64,000 nt of DNA from an uncultured Eubacteriales bacterium (GCA_905209085.1 CAJLRM010000006.1:62001-126000); one strand, 5' to 3'. Counted from the first letter of the stretch, positions 42,205 to 49,739 are shown. Numbers and translations are program-made. The notes: generated from the letters alone by a model not told the origin.

Positions 42205-43079
42205 CTTGGTTTATTATAATCGCCGTTGCCGTCGTTGTGTTGGTGTTCTTTTGGAAATCCTATAAAGTCAAATATGATACCGTAATAGCCTATACGGGTG
42301 GTCTTGGCTCGGGGAAGTCTTACAACTCGGTGAAAATGTCCTTGCGGCTCCTGCGCAAAAATAGGCGGCTTGTAAAGCGGCATAATAAGTGGGAAAAGTT
42401 CAAACAAATTATCGTGAAAAAGTACGTACCGAAAATTTGGGAAAAGCCTATGCTATACGCTTCTATTCCTGTCCGCATAACCCGTAAAGAATGGGCGTTT
42501 GTGCTGACGAAAGAACATTTGCTGTTGACAAAACAGCTTATACCGCGCTCTATCGTCTTTATCGACGAAATCGGCAGCTTTGCAAGTCAATTCGCGTACG
42601 AGTTGCCAAACCTTAAAGACAATTTTAATGAATTTGTGCGCTTCTATCGTCATTACACTTTCGGCGGGTATTTGGTAGTCAATGATCAGTGTTCGGAAAA
42701 TATCGTGCTGTACGTTCGGCGGCGTGTGAATACGGTGTTCAACCTCATGCACTTCAAAAAATGGTTTGGGCTTTTCTACACCGTAAAGGTGCGCAATATT
42801 TCCATATCGGAGGAAATCAAGACGATAGAGGAAGAAGATACGGAGGACAACATGACAACGCTTTTCGGCTTTCTCGGCTTCTTGAAACACTATGACACAT
42901 ATTGCTATTCGGGACGGTATAAGACCGTGCCAGCGTGGAAAGAGCGCGTTTACAAAGGATATAAGAAAAACAACCTTTTGACCGTGCCTGAAACCCGTGT
43001 AAAGAAAAAGACCACGGACGAGGAGGACATGGAAACGGTCGGAAAGCTGTTGACGGATAAGGACAAAAAGACGGCGTGA
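42201..43079 (+). CDS. Zot/pI-type filamentous phage assembly ATPase
   Basis: 292 residues from TTG 42201. A membrane helix (FIIIAVAVVVLVFFW) at the N-terminus is followed by a P-loop (YTGGLGSGKSYNSVKM, Lys39) and Walker B (SIVFIDEIGSFASQF, Asp122), then RHYTFGGYLVVNDQCSENI. This is the zonular-occludens-toxin domain that defines inovirus morphogenesis proteins, which power virion extrusion through the membrane. Many relatives have the membrane helix near the C-terminal side; here it is N-terminal, perhaps an adaptation to a single-membrane host. There is no secretin gene, as expected for a Gram-positive host. The start overlaps the previous gene by 4 bp. Confidence 0.85.
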   Translation: MTWFIIIAVAVVVLVFFWKSYKVKYDTVIAYTGGLGSGKSYNSVKMSLRLLRKNRRLVKRHNKWEKFKQIIVKKYVPKIWEKPMLYASIPVRITRKEWAFVLTKEHLLLTKQLIPRSIVFIDEIGSFASQFAYELPNLKDNFNEFVRFYRHYTFGGYLVVNDQCSENIVLYVRRRVNTVFNLMHFKKWFGLFYTVKVRNISISEEIKTIEEEDTEDNMTTLFGFLGFLKHYDTYCYSGRYKTVPAWKERVYKGYKKNNLLTVPETRVKKKTTDEEDMETVGKLLTDKDKKTA

Positions 43080-43388
43080 GCCGTCTGCCGCGCGTGAGCG
43101 TGGCGCGGTGGGCGGCGGCGGGAGCGCCCCGCCCCCGAAAGACACAATAAAGCCCCTCGGCAGATAAACAGAACAATTCCACTTAATAGGAGAAGTCCCG
43201 CTCTGCGGGCTTCATGCGGAGCATATAGCCGCTTTGCGGCGTAGCTTCGTGCGGTGGAATACTCGGCGGCAGGATAAAGCGAAAAAACCCCGCCACATAT
43301 CTGCGTCATGTGGCGGGTGAGTTGAGTTGATTGACTCACTAATAACTCATTGAGTTGATATTTTGAGTTGAAAAGGAGGTTTATAAAA
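43080..43388 (+). other. structured origin-like region with iterons
   Basis: No ORF. A GC-rich inverted stretch (about 43110-43136) is followed by a cloverleaf-like fold: ATTCCAC (43176-43182) pairs with GTGGAAT (43254-43260) and encloses hairpins CCCGC/GCGGG (43197-43209) and GCCGC/GCGGC (43228-43240). A separate 10-bp stem CCCGCCACAT/ATGTGGCGGG spans 43289-43317. Four copies of TGAGTTGA follow (43318, 43323, 43351, 43364), with ACTCA on the other strand, right up to the replication gene. This fits a rolling-circle double-strand origin, and possibly a packaging signal. Confidence 0.6.
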
Positions 43389-44021
43389 TTGACAGAAAAA
43401 AAAGAACGTGTCCGTAATTGGGCATTAATTACATATCATTCAGAAGAAGTTATTAAGACTGTGTTACAAGGTAATTCAGAACGTATAAGGCATTGGGCAT
43501 ACATTAAGCATGATAAAGATATTAATGAGGATAAAACCTTGAAAGAAACTCATTGCCATGTTTTATTACAGCTTAACAATTCAATTACTATGTCGGCGGT
43601 GCGTTCGCTGTTCCCCGCGGGACAAAACACATTAGCACAACCACAATACGACAAAGCGGCTTCGTTCTTGTATCTCAATCATAGGGATAAGCCCGATAAG
43701 TATCAATACCCCGATACCGATATTATTTGCGACAATCCCGACTATTGGAAAAAATTGCAGGAGAGCGGAGAGGACGACGATAAGACCGTAAACATTATAG
43801 ACGATATAATCGCCTGTGTGCCGTTCCGTGAGCTTATGCGTCGTTATGGTCGTGACCTTGTAATTAATTATAGCCGCTATCGGGATTTTGCGGAAGCTGT
43901 GAGAATGGAAGAATGTGCCGCGCCGTCTATTCCGTCAGATAAAGCGATAGTATTCAAGGATAAGACGGGCGTACAGATTATAAACGGCGAAACGGGTGAA
44001 ACTGTTGTAAGGCATAGGTAA
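43389..44021 (+). CDS. rolling-circle replication initiator (HUH, Rep_2-like)
   Basis: 210 residues from TTG 43389, chosen because AAGGAGG lies 9 bp upstream; a frame opening at 43368 would contain the ribosome binding site. RNWALITYH is motif 1, ETHCHVLLQL supplies the HxH metal ligands, and SFLYLNHRDKPDKYQY carries the candidate nicking tyrosine region. This is the pMV158-type RepB/Rep_2 pattern. The enzyme nicks the origin and starts rolling-circle synthesis, giving the single strands that filamentous phages package. Iterons lie directly upstream. Confidence 0.85.
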   Translation: MTEKKERVRNWALITYHSEEVIKTVLQGNSERIRHWAYIKHDKDINEDKTLKETHCHVLLQLNNSITMSAVRSLFPAGQNTLAQPQYDKAASFLYLNHRDKPDKYQYPDTDIICDNPDYWKKLQESGEDDDKTVNIIDDIIACVPFRELMRRYGRDLVINYSRYRDFAEAVRMEECAAPSIPSDKAIVFKDKTGVQIINGETGETVVRHR

Positions 44022-44222
44022 TTACTGTTTAGGGCGATTGTGCCGCTCGGGAAATAGGTCGCTTTCTTTTTCTTTCTTTATAAGTCGTTCTATTCCATAA
44101 TATAAGAGCAAGCCTATAACGGCGCAAATGTAAGCGATTATCACTTCTTTTGCTCCAAACCAATGGACACAATAAAGCGTAATAAGTGCAGTAATGATAA
44201 AAAGCAATAATTTAATAATCAT
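44022..44222 (-). CDS. small two-helix membrane protein with its own strong promoter
   Basis: 66 residues: two membrane helices (LLLFIITALITLYCVHWF and VIIAYICAVIGLLLYYGI) and a charged tail. It converges with the replication gene end-to-end. On the minus strand its promoter is consensus: TTGACA (44271-44266), 17 bp, TATAAT (44248-44243), with AGAGG before the ATG. Such an isolated, constitutively promoted gene at the edge of a prophage is typical of lysogenic-conversion or superinfection-exclusion cargo. No family recognised. Confidence 0.7.
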   Translation of the reverse strand: MIIKLLLFIITALITLYCVHWFGAKEVIIAYICAVIGLLLYYGIERLIKKEKESDLFPERHNRPKQ

Positions 44223-44242
44223 AAGTGTACCTCTTATTTTTT

Positions 44243-44271
44243 ATTATAGCTTTTTTGGAAGAATTTGTCAA
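44243..44271 (-). promoter_or_regulatory. consensus promoter of the small membrane gene
   Basis: TTGACA and TATAAT on the minus strand with a 17-bp spacer and no operator-like repeat, so transcription in the integrated state is likely. Confidence 0.8.
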
Positions 44272-44316
44272 GAACAATACTTAAAACAGCAACAGAAACT
44301 TTGATTGAAAAATGTG

Positions 44317-44335
44317 TGGGGAACGAATGGGGAAT
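44317..44335 (+). repeat. paired TGGGGAA repeats (candidate integrase arm sites, right end)
   Basis: TGGGGAAC at 44317-44324 and TGGGGAAT at 44328-44335, 50-68 bp left of the right attachment site, matching the pair at 37481-37500. Confidence 0.5.
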
Positions 44336-44384
44336 AATTGCTGAAACCCTTATAAATAAAGGTTTATATTGATTTCGGTCGGGG

Positions 44385-44407
44385 TTCAAGTCCTGTCATC
44401 CGCACCA
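44385..44407 (+). repeat. right attachment site of the prophage (23-bp direct repeat)
   Basis: Exact copy of 37363-37385, ending GTCATCCGCACCA. The distance between copies gives an element of about 7.02 kb, a normal inovirus genome size. Bases outside the 23 bp differ on both sides, so the repeat is the crossover core. Confidence 0.8.
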
Positions 44408-44412
44408 ATTAT

Positions 44413-44452
44413 ACGGGCTTTTGTGAAAAATATTCGCAAAAGCCCGTTTTTT
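44413..44452 (+). terminator. intrinsic terminator next to the right attachment site
   Basis: ACGGGCTTTTG (44413-44423) pairs with CAAAAGCCCGT (44437-44447), followed by TTTTT. It lies 6 bp after the tRNA-like CCA, the same place as the terminator beside the left site. Confidence 0.8.
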
Positions 44453-44562
44453 CGTGTTGTTATATGTATAATTATAATACCGAAATTATGTCAATTCGGT
44501 GAGAATGGGGACGAAAACGGGGATAAAAAAGCCCCGTGTATTTATGCAAAACCGCTTGCCGC

Positions 44563-44990
44563 TTAATATTCAAGCTTTGCCATTTCCTCCCGTTGGAAGT
44601 CATCTTCCCAATGCGTATAAACGCGGTCTGTTGTATTCGCGCCGCCTCTATGCCCGGTTACATAGTCCACCCAGGATTTATAACAATGCGCTTGCTGTGC
44701 GGCGGTGGTGAACGTGTGACGCAAGTCGTAAAGCCGAAAATCGGCCGGGAAATGCCGATGAAAGGCGCGTTCGAGAAGAAAAAGGGAAACAGGCAGGGCG
44801 GCGCGGATTTTGTCGATATAAGGCAAAAGCGCGGGGTGCAGGGGGATCCGGCGGGTTTCGGGGTTCTCCCATTTTTTCTTTTTGGCGGTTTGAATGGAAA
44901 CAAAGACGCTTTTGTCGGCGTTGGAATGCGTGCGGCAGTGTCTGAGAGAGAATTGAACAAAGGGGCGGGCGGGTCGTTTGAGAGCGCCCG
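44563..44990 (-). pseudogene. truncated integrase of a second, mostly lost element
   Basis: On the minus strand an open frame reads VFVSIQTAKKKKWENPETRR, then IPLHPALLPYIDKI, LYDLRHTFTTAAQQAH, VTGHRGGANTTDRVYTHWED and ends KLEY. This is the catalytic C-terminus of a tyrosine integrase with the Arg, His and Tyr motifs. The N-terminal half and a start are missing, and sequence above about 44990 is unrelated. Its stop lies 156 bp right of the second attachment site, and a GGGGA pair (44506-44525) sits 99 bp from that site, nearly the same geometry as the live integrase. It therefore looks like the left end of another element that used the same target. Confidence 0.7.
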
Positions 44991-45341
44991 CCCGCTTCTT
45001 GCCATAGAGAGGGAAACACGGCGCTTAGGAAAACAAAAAATTGTATATGAGGAAGGAAACCTGTCTGTAAAATCTTCCGCGGCGCTGCGCGGGGTTATAA
45101 AACATGGAATATAGATGAGAGGAGCGTAAAAGACGCTTTGAGATTGTATCGGACGCGCATTCTTTAACGAATGTATAAAATTTCTTCCTTTCAGGGCGGC
45201 GAAGGTATATTCTTCCCCGCGGTCGGTCAAAATGGAAGTATAGCCATTGATCCGAGGCGCCGCCGAAAAAAATTTTGATAGACGCAGGCGGCCGTATCCG
45301 CTTCCAAAGCGAACTCGGAACTTTGTTTTCAGGAGAAAACT
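44991..45341. other. stretch without a supported gene
   Basis: Long minus-strand frames here (44658-45536, 44678-45019) are frame shadows of the integrase relic and GC-rich sequence; none shows a family pattern. No RNA gene or repeat is evident. Confidence 0.4.
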
Positions 45342-45428
45342 ATGAAGAGCGCGATCGTTATTTCTGTGCTGTTGCTGGCACTGTATATCGTAAAAATCGG
45401 AATCATGATATGGAAAAAGGACGACTGA
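45342..45428 (+). CDS. 28-residue single-helix membrane peptide
   Basis: ATG 45342 follows AGGAG at 7 bp. The product begins MKSAIVISVLLLALYIVKIG and ends IMIWKKDD, one hydrophobic helix with charged ends. It resembles small membrane peptides such as type I toxins in size and shape only. It stands alone between an integrase relic and thioredoxin, with no evident antisense RNA promoter that I can prove. The coding call depends on ribosome binding site and composition. Confidence 0.45.
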   Translation: MKSAIVISVLLLALYIVKIGIMIWKKDD

Positions 45429-45712
45429 GCAGCCGACTTTCCTAAAATAAAGCAGTCGAATAGAGTGGGCTTCTCGATTGTCCCCGTAAAAATATTTTTT
45501 CGAAATGCCGTTAAAAATGTAGAATGTGTGAGTCAATCTCTTTTGCGTTAAAGCATACTATGGTAGGAGCGGCAAGCGGCGAAAGTTCGTTTTTTACGTT
45601 TGATTCAAATCGTTTTAAACGGGTTATAATAAAGACAAAGACGTCAAAGAATTTTTTGCGTCGCGGCTTTTTAAGCCTTATAAAAATAAAAGTTCACAAG
45701 GAGATAACGAAA

Positions 45713-46033
45713 ATGACGGAAATCAACAAAAATAATTTTGAGAAAGAAGTTCTGCAATCGGATATGCCCGTGGTAGCGGATTTTTGGGCGCCGTGGTGCG
45801 GCTATTGCCGCAGGCTTGCTCCCGTGGTGGAACGCCTGGATAAGGAATACGCCGATAAAATTAAATTCGTCAAGATCGACACGGACGATAATGCGGCGCT
45901 CGCTAACGAGTACGGAGTGGATACCATTCCCACCCTGATTCTTTTCAAAAACGGAGAGGTTTTGGGAACGGCTGTCAATCCCGGTTCTCAGTCGGCGATC
46001 GTCGATTGGCTGAAAGAAAAGCAGGCGTTATAA
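45713..46033 (+). CDS. trxA: thioredoxin
   Basis: 106 residues, normal thioredoxin length. Reduces disulfides in cytosolic proteins. The active site is WAPWCGYCRRL (Cys29, Cys32), with Tyr in place of the usual Pro between the cysteines, a change that tends to alter redox potential. VKIDTDDNAALANEYGVDTI and the cis-proline region TIPTLILFKNGE are intact. A long upstream in-frame extension is ignored because AAGGAG precedes ATG 45713 and the extension is not thioredoxin-like. A TATAAT lies at 45625-45630. The partner reductase follows 60 bp downstream. Confidence 0.93.
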   Translation: MTEINKNNFEKEVLQSDMPVVADFWAPWCGYCRRLAPVVERLDKEYADKIKFVKIDTDDNAALANEYGVDTIPTLILFKNGEVLGTAVNPGSQSAIVDWLKEKQAL

Positions 46034-46093
46034 AAGCTTGGAATTTACGGACAAGGGCGGGAGATAATTTTCGCCCCCTTCAAAGGAGAAACA

Positions 46094-47008
46094 ATGGACG
46101 AGAGAACGTATGACGTCGCCGTGATCGGCGGCGGTCCGGGCGGGTATACGGCGGCTCTGTACTGCGCGCGCAGCGGCTATAAAACGGCGGTCATCGAGAA
46201 GATGTCGGCGGGCGGTCAGATGGCGACGACCGACCGCGTGGACAACTATCCGGGCTTCGAAGAGGGAATAGACGGCTTCGAACTGGGCGAACGTATGCAA
46301 AAGGGCGCGGAGCGGTTCGGGGCGGAAACTCTTTACGAAGAAGTAACGGGCGTCGAGCTGGAAGGCGACGTAAAGCGCATTACGACGACTTCGGGAAAAT
46401 TGACGGCCCGGGCGGTGGTGATCGCGACGGGCGCGCACGCTCGGGAACTCGGTCTGCCCGAAGAAAAAGCGTTGGTCGGACGCGGGGTCGCCTATTGCGC
46501 GACGTGCGACGGCGCGCGGTATAAGGGGGGCACGGTAGTGGTGAACGGCGGCGGAAACAGCGCCGTTGCGGACGCTTTATATCTTGCGGGCATCTGCAAA
46601 AAAGTATATCTCGTTCATCGTCGGGATACGCTGCGCGCTTCCAAAGTTTATACCGAGCCGCTGAAAAAGAGCGGCGTGGAAATGGTTTGGAACAGCCGCG
46701 TCGAAGAAATCCTGCACGAAAAGAAAGTGACGGGAGTGCGCGTCGAAAACGTAAAAACGGGCGAACGGCGGACGATAGACTGCGACGCGCTGTTCATCGC
46801 GATCGGACGGACGCCGGAAACCGCGATTTTCGCGGGACAGGCGGAGCTGGACAAAGGCGGGTATCTCGTTGCCGACGAAACGACCCGCACGAACATCGCA
46901 GGCGTATTCGCCGTGGGCGACGTGCGGGTGAAGGAAGTTCGGCAGATCGTGACGGCAACGGCGGACGGCGCTACCGCCGCTCATTATATAGAAGAATACC
47001 TCCATTAA
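46094..47008 (+). CDS. trxB: thioredoxin reductase
   Basis: 304 residues, the usual low-molecular-weight type. Transfers electrons via FAD to thioredoxin. The FAD loop is VAVIGGGPGGYTAALYCARS; the redox centre is YCATCDGA (Cys135, Cys138); the NAD(P)H loop is VVVNGGGNSAVADALYL; the C-terminal FAD segment is GVFAVGDVRVKEVRQIVTA. The usual VRKxR/HRRxxxR NADPH site reads VHRRDTLRASK, so NADPH is a reasonable donor. Lies with trxA in one unit ending at the terminator near 47028-47057. Confidence 0.94.
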   Translation: MDERTYDVAVIGGGPGGYTAALYCARSGYKTAVIEKMSAGGQMATTDRVDNYPGFEEGIDGFELGERMQKGAERFGAETLYEEVTGVELEGDVKRITTTSGKLTARAVVIATGAHARELGLPEEKALVGRGVAYCATCDGARYKGGTVVVNGGGNSAVADALYLAGICKKVYLVHRRDTLRASKVYTEPLKKSGVEMVWNSRVEEILHEKKVTGVRVENVKTGERRTIDCDALFIAIGRTPETAIFAGQAELDKGGYLVADETTRTNIAGVFAVGDVRVKEVRQIVTATADGATAAHYIEEYLH

Positions 47009-47027
47009 AATGTAAACGGCCGGATAA

Positions 47028-47057
47028 AAATACGCTCCTCGCGGGGCGTATTTTTTA
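47028..47057 (+). terminator. intrinsic terminator after trxB
   Basis: AAATACGC (47028-47035) pairs with GCGTATTT (47046-47053), followed by a T run. Confidence 0.8.
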
Positions 47058-47195
47058 TTTGCCCAAAACCCTTCGTTCCATTTTTTCTGCGCCAATATGA
47101 TCTAAAAAATTTTATCGGATTGGACAAGAGAAAAAATGAAGGGGACAGGGCTGCGATGAACGGGAAAAGTCCGCGGGGAAAAGTTTTGAAAACGC

Positions 47196-47225
47196 TTGAC
47201 CTGAGGACTTTTTATCTGTTATAAT
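47196..47225 (+). promoter_or_regulatory. promoter of the RNHCP gene and its leader
   Basis: TTGACC (47196-47201), an 18-bp spacer and TATAAT (47220-47225). Confidence 0.65.
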
Positions 47226-47267
47226 AAATACGCTTGGGAATCGCCCGAATAAAGGAGTTGCGAATTT

Positions 47268-47341
47268 ATGAACGATTGCGAAAAAATGCGGAGTGTGACA
47301 AACCGGGAGGTTTGCGCACTTTAAAATCTGCATACCTCCCG
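47268..47341 (+). promoter_or_regulatory. leader ORF and hairpin upstream of the RNHCP gene
   Basis: AAAGGAG precedes ATG 47268, which opens an 18-codon ORF (MNDCEKMRSVTNREVCAL) stopping at 47324. Its last codons run into a hairpin with perfect 8-bp arms CGGGAGGT (47304-47311) and ACCTCCCG (47334-47341). The loop contains the leader stop codon. Ribosome position on the leader would decide whether the hairpin forms, so this could be an attenuator or a translation-coupling device for the zinc protein gene that starts 35 bp later. Confidence 0.5.
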
Positions 47342-47376
47342 CAAGTTTATTTGACGACTTTCAGGAGGATAAAACA

Positions 47377-47775
47377 TTGTATAAAACGAATAAATATACC
47401 GTTCGGCAAAGCGCCGATACGGAAACTTTTACCTGTGCCGTATGCGGAAGGACGGTTACCTCGGCGGGTGCGGGAAGTCTTCACAGAAACCATTGTCCCT
47501 ATTGTCTTTCCAGCGTGCATTTGGACGATCAGCCCGGGGACCGCGCCGCCGAATGCGGCGGGATCATGGAGATCGTGGGCGTATGGGTGCGGAAAAGCGG
47601 AGAGTGGGCGATCATTCATCGCTGTAAGCGCTGCGGGATTTTTCATTCCAATCGCGTCGCTGCGGACGACGATCCGCTGATTCTGATGTCGGTCGCCGTA
47701 AAGCCGCTCGCTTCGCCGCCCTTTCCCCTCTCTTCGTTGGAAAAAAGGGGCGAGAAAGAAGAAACGGACACATAA
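47377..47775 (+). CDS. RNHCP-domain zinc-binding protein
   Basis: 132 residues from TTG 47377, set by AGGAGG 8 bp upstream. FTCAVCGRTV is the first CxxC; GAGSLHRNHCPYCLSSVHLD contains the family-naming RNHCP motif; HRCKRCGIFHSNRVAADDDP completes a second metal site. The domain is widespread in Bacillota and its function is unknown. The C-terminal 25 residues (SLEKRGEKEETD) are charged and probably disordered. It has its own promoter and structured leader. Confidence 0.85.
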   Translation: MYKTNKYTVRQSADTETFTCAVCGRTVTSAGAGSLHRNHCPYCLSSVHLDDQPGDRAAECGGIMEIVGVWVRKSGEWAIIHRCKRCGIFHSNRVAADDDPLILMSVAVKPLASPPFPLSSLEKRGEKEETDT

Positions 47776-48161
47776 GACATACGGAGAAAAAAGAACGCGT
47801 GCCGGGGATGTTTTTTGCCGCGCGTACGCGCAAATTTCGAAAGTGGGAATTTATGCGTTTGTTCAACAAAGAACGTTGCCTCAGCGCCTCGTTTGCCGAG
47901 GCTCAAAGAAGAAAAGGCGGCAAAAAGCGGAGCGGAGAAGCGCTATGCCTTTGAAGCGGAACGACTTGAATCAGAGTGCTTTCAAGAAGCGTTTTAAGGG
48001 CATACTATGTTCGTGAAGCTATCTTTCGATAAAGAATAAGCAAACGGAGCAGAAATCATCTGCTCCGTTTCTTTTGGATTCGTCGAAAATTTTTGCGCAA
48101 AAATGCGCAGGAGATAGGCCGCGGGAAGAAATCGAGTGGGAAATATGCGAAATTGTATTCT
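47776..48161. other. intergenic stretch with a terminator
   Basis: A short frame at 47851 lacks a ribosome binding site and any known pattern. The only clear element is the terminator at 48043-48075, placed for the antiporter or RNHCP transcripts. Confidence 0.5.
48043..48075. terminator. intrinsic terminator
   Basis: AACGGAGCAGA (48043-48053) and TCTGCTCCGTT (48059-48069) around AATCA, followed by TCTTTT; the A-rich left side could also serve the leftward antiporter transcript. Confidence 0.75.
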
Positions 48162-49433
48162 TTAAGCCTGTCTTTCTATCGGAGTAGTGCCGAGCGGGGA
48201 GTTTTCGTTGCGATAGGAAAGTTTTAAGAGAAGCGGCGCCAGGATGGAGGTGAGAATAATGATAATAAATACGAACGGATAGACGGCGGGAGAAACGAGT
48301 CCGCTCGAAATTCCCTTATCCGTACAGATGAGGACCACCTCCGCGCGTACCATCATTCCGCAGCCCACTCGGAAGCTGTCTTTTCCCGAATATCGGCAAA
48401 GCCGCGCCGCCAGAGAACAGCCGCCCAGCTTTCCGACGATCGCCGCGAGGACGTAGCAGAGCCCGAACAGCGCAAACGAGCCTGTAAAACCGGAAAAATT
48501 GAGATTCATGCCGATATTCGCAAAGAAAATCGGGGAGAAGAACATATACCCCAGCATATCCGCTTTGACTTCCACATAGGGCGTTTCCTGCAACGTGCCG
48601 CCGAGCATGATGCCCGCGACGTACGCGCCCGTGATGTCTGCGACGCCGAATATCTTTTCCGCCACGTAGGCATACACGAAACAGGTGCCGAGGGCGAGAA
48701 TAGGCACTCGGCGGTTATGCGGATATTTTCTTTCGATCTTATTGAAGAGCTTTCTCAAAAGGATCCCCAGCCCGACGGCGATGACGAAGAAAATGAGAAT
48801 TTTCAGACATACCAGCCACCACGCCGCGTTTTCCCACCATTCGGGCAGAAAGGACGGAGCGCCTGCGCTTCCTCCGCTTTGCGGGGTGAAGCCCGTAAGA
48901 ACGGAAAGGATGATGATGCCGATGACGTCGTCGATGACCGCCGCCGCGACGATGGAGGTGCCCACTTTCGTATTGAGTTTCCCAAGCTCTTTGAGCGCGG
49001 CGACCGTGACGGAAACGGAAGTGGCGGTCAGGATTGCCCCGTAGAAGAGATGACCTAAAAATCCGTCCCCTTCCCCGAACGCCCATGCCACCAACGTGCC
49101 CAGCGCCATGGGGACCAGGACGCCGAACGTCGTGATGACGACGGAGGAAAAGCCTGTCGATTTCAGTTGTTTGAGATCCGTGCCCAGACCCGTCGAGAAC
49201 ATGATGAGCACCACGCCTACTTTTGCAAAGACGCTCAGCCATTCTTTGATGTCCTCGGAAAAGAAAATATAATCGATTGCATCGGAGTGGATGTTTTTGA
49301 GAAGTCCGATCAAAAGTCCTGCGATCAGCATACCGATGACCGCGGGCAGACCGACCTTCTGAGAACCTAATCCGAGCAGTTTGGTAAGGCTCAGAATGAG
49401 CGCTAAGGGGAGAAGAATTTCAAAAGCCGACAT
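48162..49433 (-). CDS. cation:proton antiporter (CPA2/KefB-like, membrane domain only)
   Basis: 423 residues, about 12 helices. An Na+/H+ exchanger-type transporter of the CPA2 family. GLPAVIGMLIAGLLIGLLKN at the start, LSVFAKVGVVLIMFSTGLGT, and VAAAVIDDVIGIIILSVLTG with the paired ion-binding aspartates are family landmarks; DITGAYVAGIMLGGT and VRAEVVLICTDKGI follow. It lacks the C-terminal TrkA-N domain of KefB/KefC, so nucleotide gating is not expected. Cation specificity cannot be read. AAAGGAG precedes the start. It is divergent from the Nfn operon. Confidence 0.88.
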   Translation of the reverse strand: MSAFEILLPLALILSLTKLLGLGSQKVGLPAVIGMLIAGLLIGLLKNIHSDAIDYIFFSEDIKEWLSVFAKVGVVLIMFSTGLGTDLKQLKSTGFSSVVITTFGVLVPMALGTLVAWAFGEGDGFLGHLFYGAILTATSVSVTVAALKELGKLNTKVGTSIVAAAVIDDVIGIIILSVLTGFTPQSGGSAGAPSFLPEWWENAAWWLVCLKILIFFVIAVGLGILLRKLFNKIERKYPHNRRVPILALGTCFVYAYVAEKIFGVADITGAYVAGIMLGGTLQETPYVEVKADMLGYMFFSPIFFANIGMNLNFSGFTGSFALFGLCYVLAAIVGKLGGCSLAARLCRYSGKDSFRVGCGMMVRAEVVLICTDKGISSGLVSPAVYPFVFIIIILTSILAPLLLKLSYRNENSPLGTTPIERQA

Positions 49434-49642
49434 AGATAAACTCCTTTGTACTTCCTGAAACTGCCGTGTGAAGGAAAAAAGGGGGGAAGAGGAAAAAATT
49501 TCATTTCACCTCGCCTTCACCCCGTTTTCAACCGCACACCATTATACTCCTTACGATTTGGAAAAGCAAATGTTTCAGCGTGCTAAACACGTGAAAGAAG
49601 ACTAAATTTTCAAAGAAATCGCAAAAAAGCTTTGATTTGTTA
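49434..49642. other. divergent intergenic region of antiporter and nfn operon
   Basis: About 200 bp with no ORF; it leads into the nfn promoter. No riboswitch-like fold is obvious. Confidence 0.4.
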
Positions 49643-49670
49643 TTGACAATTACAAAAAATATGATATAAT
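49643..49670 (+). promoter_or_regulatory. promoter of the nfn operon
   Basis: TTGACA (49643-49648) and TATAAT (49665-49670) with a 16-bp spacer. Confidence 0.75.
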
Positions 49671-49739
49671 AAATAACGGTGTCTAAATAATGAAAAGAAT
49701 CGGATACCGCGTCAAGAAATTCAAGGAGATGTTGAGATT

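Noticed and set aside
44658..45536. 292-codon minus-strand frame beside the integrase relic
   Set aside because: The integrase words are in another frame; this frame is a Pro/Arg-rich shadow without motifs.
45524..45712. 63-residue N-terminal extension of thioredoxin
   Set aside because: Spans a TATAAT promoter element and a ribosome binding site; ATG 45713 yields the exact thioredoxin length.
49434..49739. Riboswitch upstream of the nfn operon
   Set aside because: Only a promoter and a normal ribosome binding site are visible; I could not build a conserved fold by eye.
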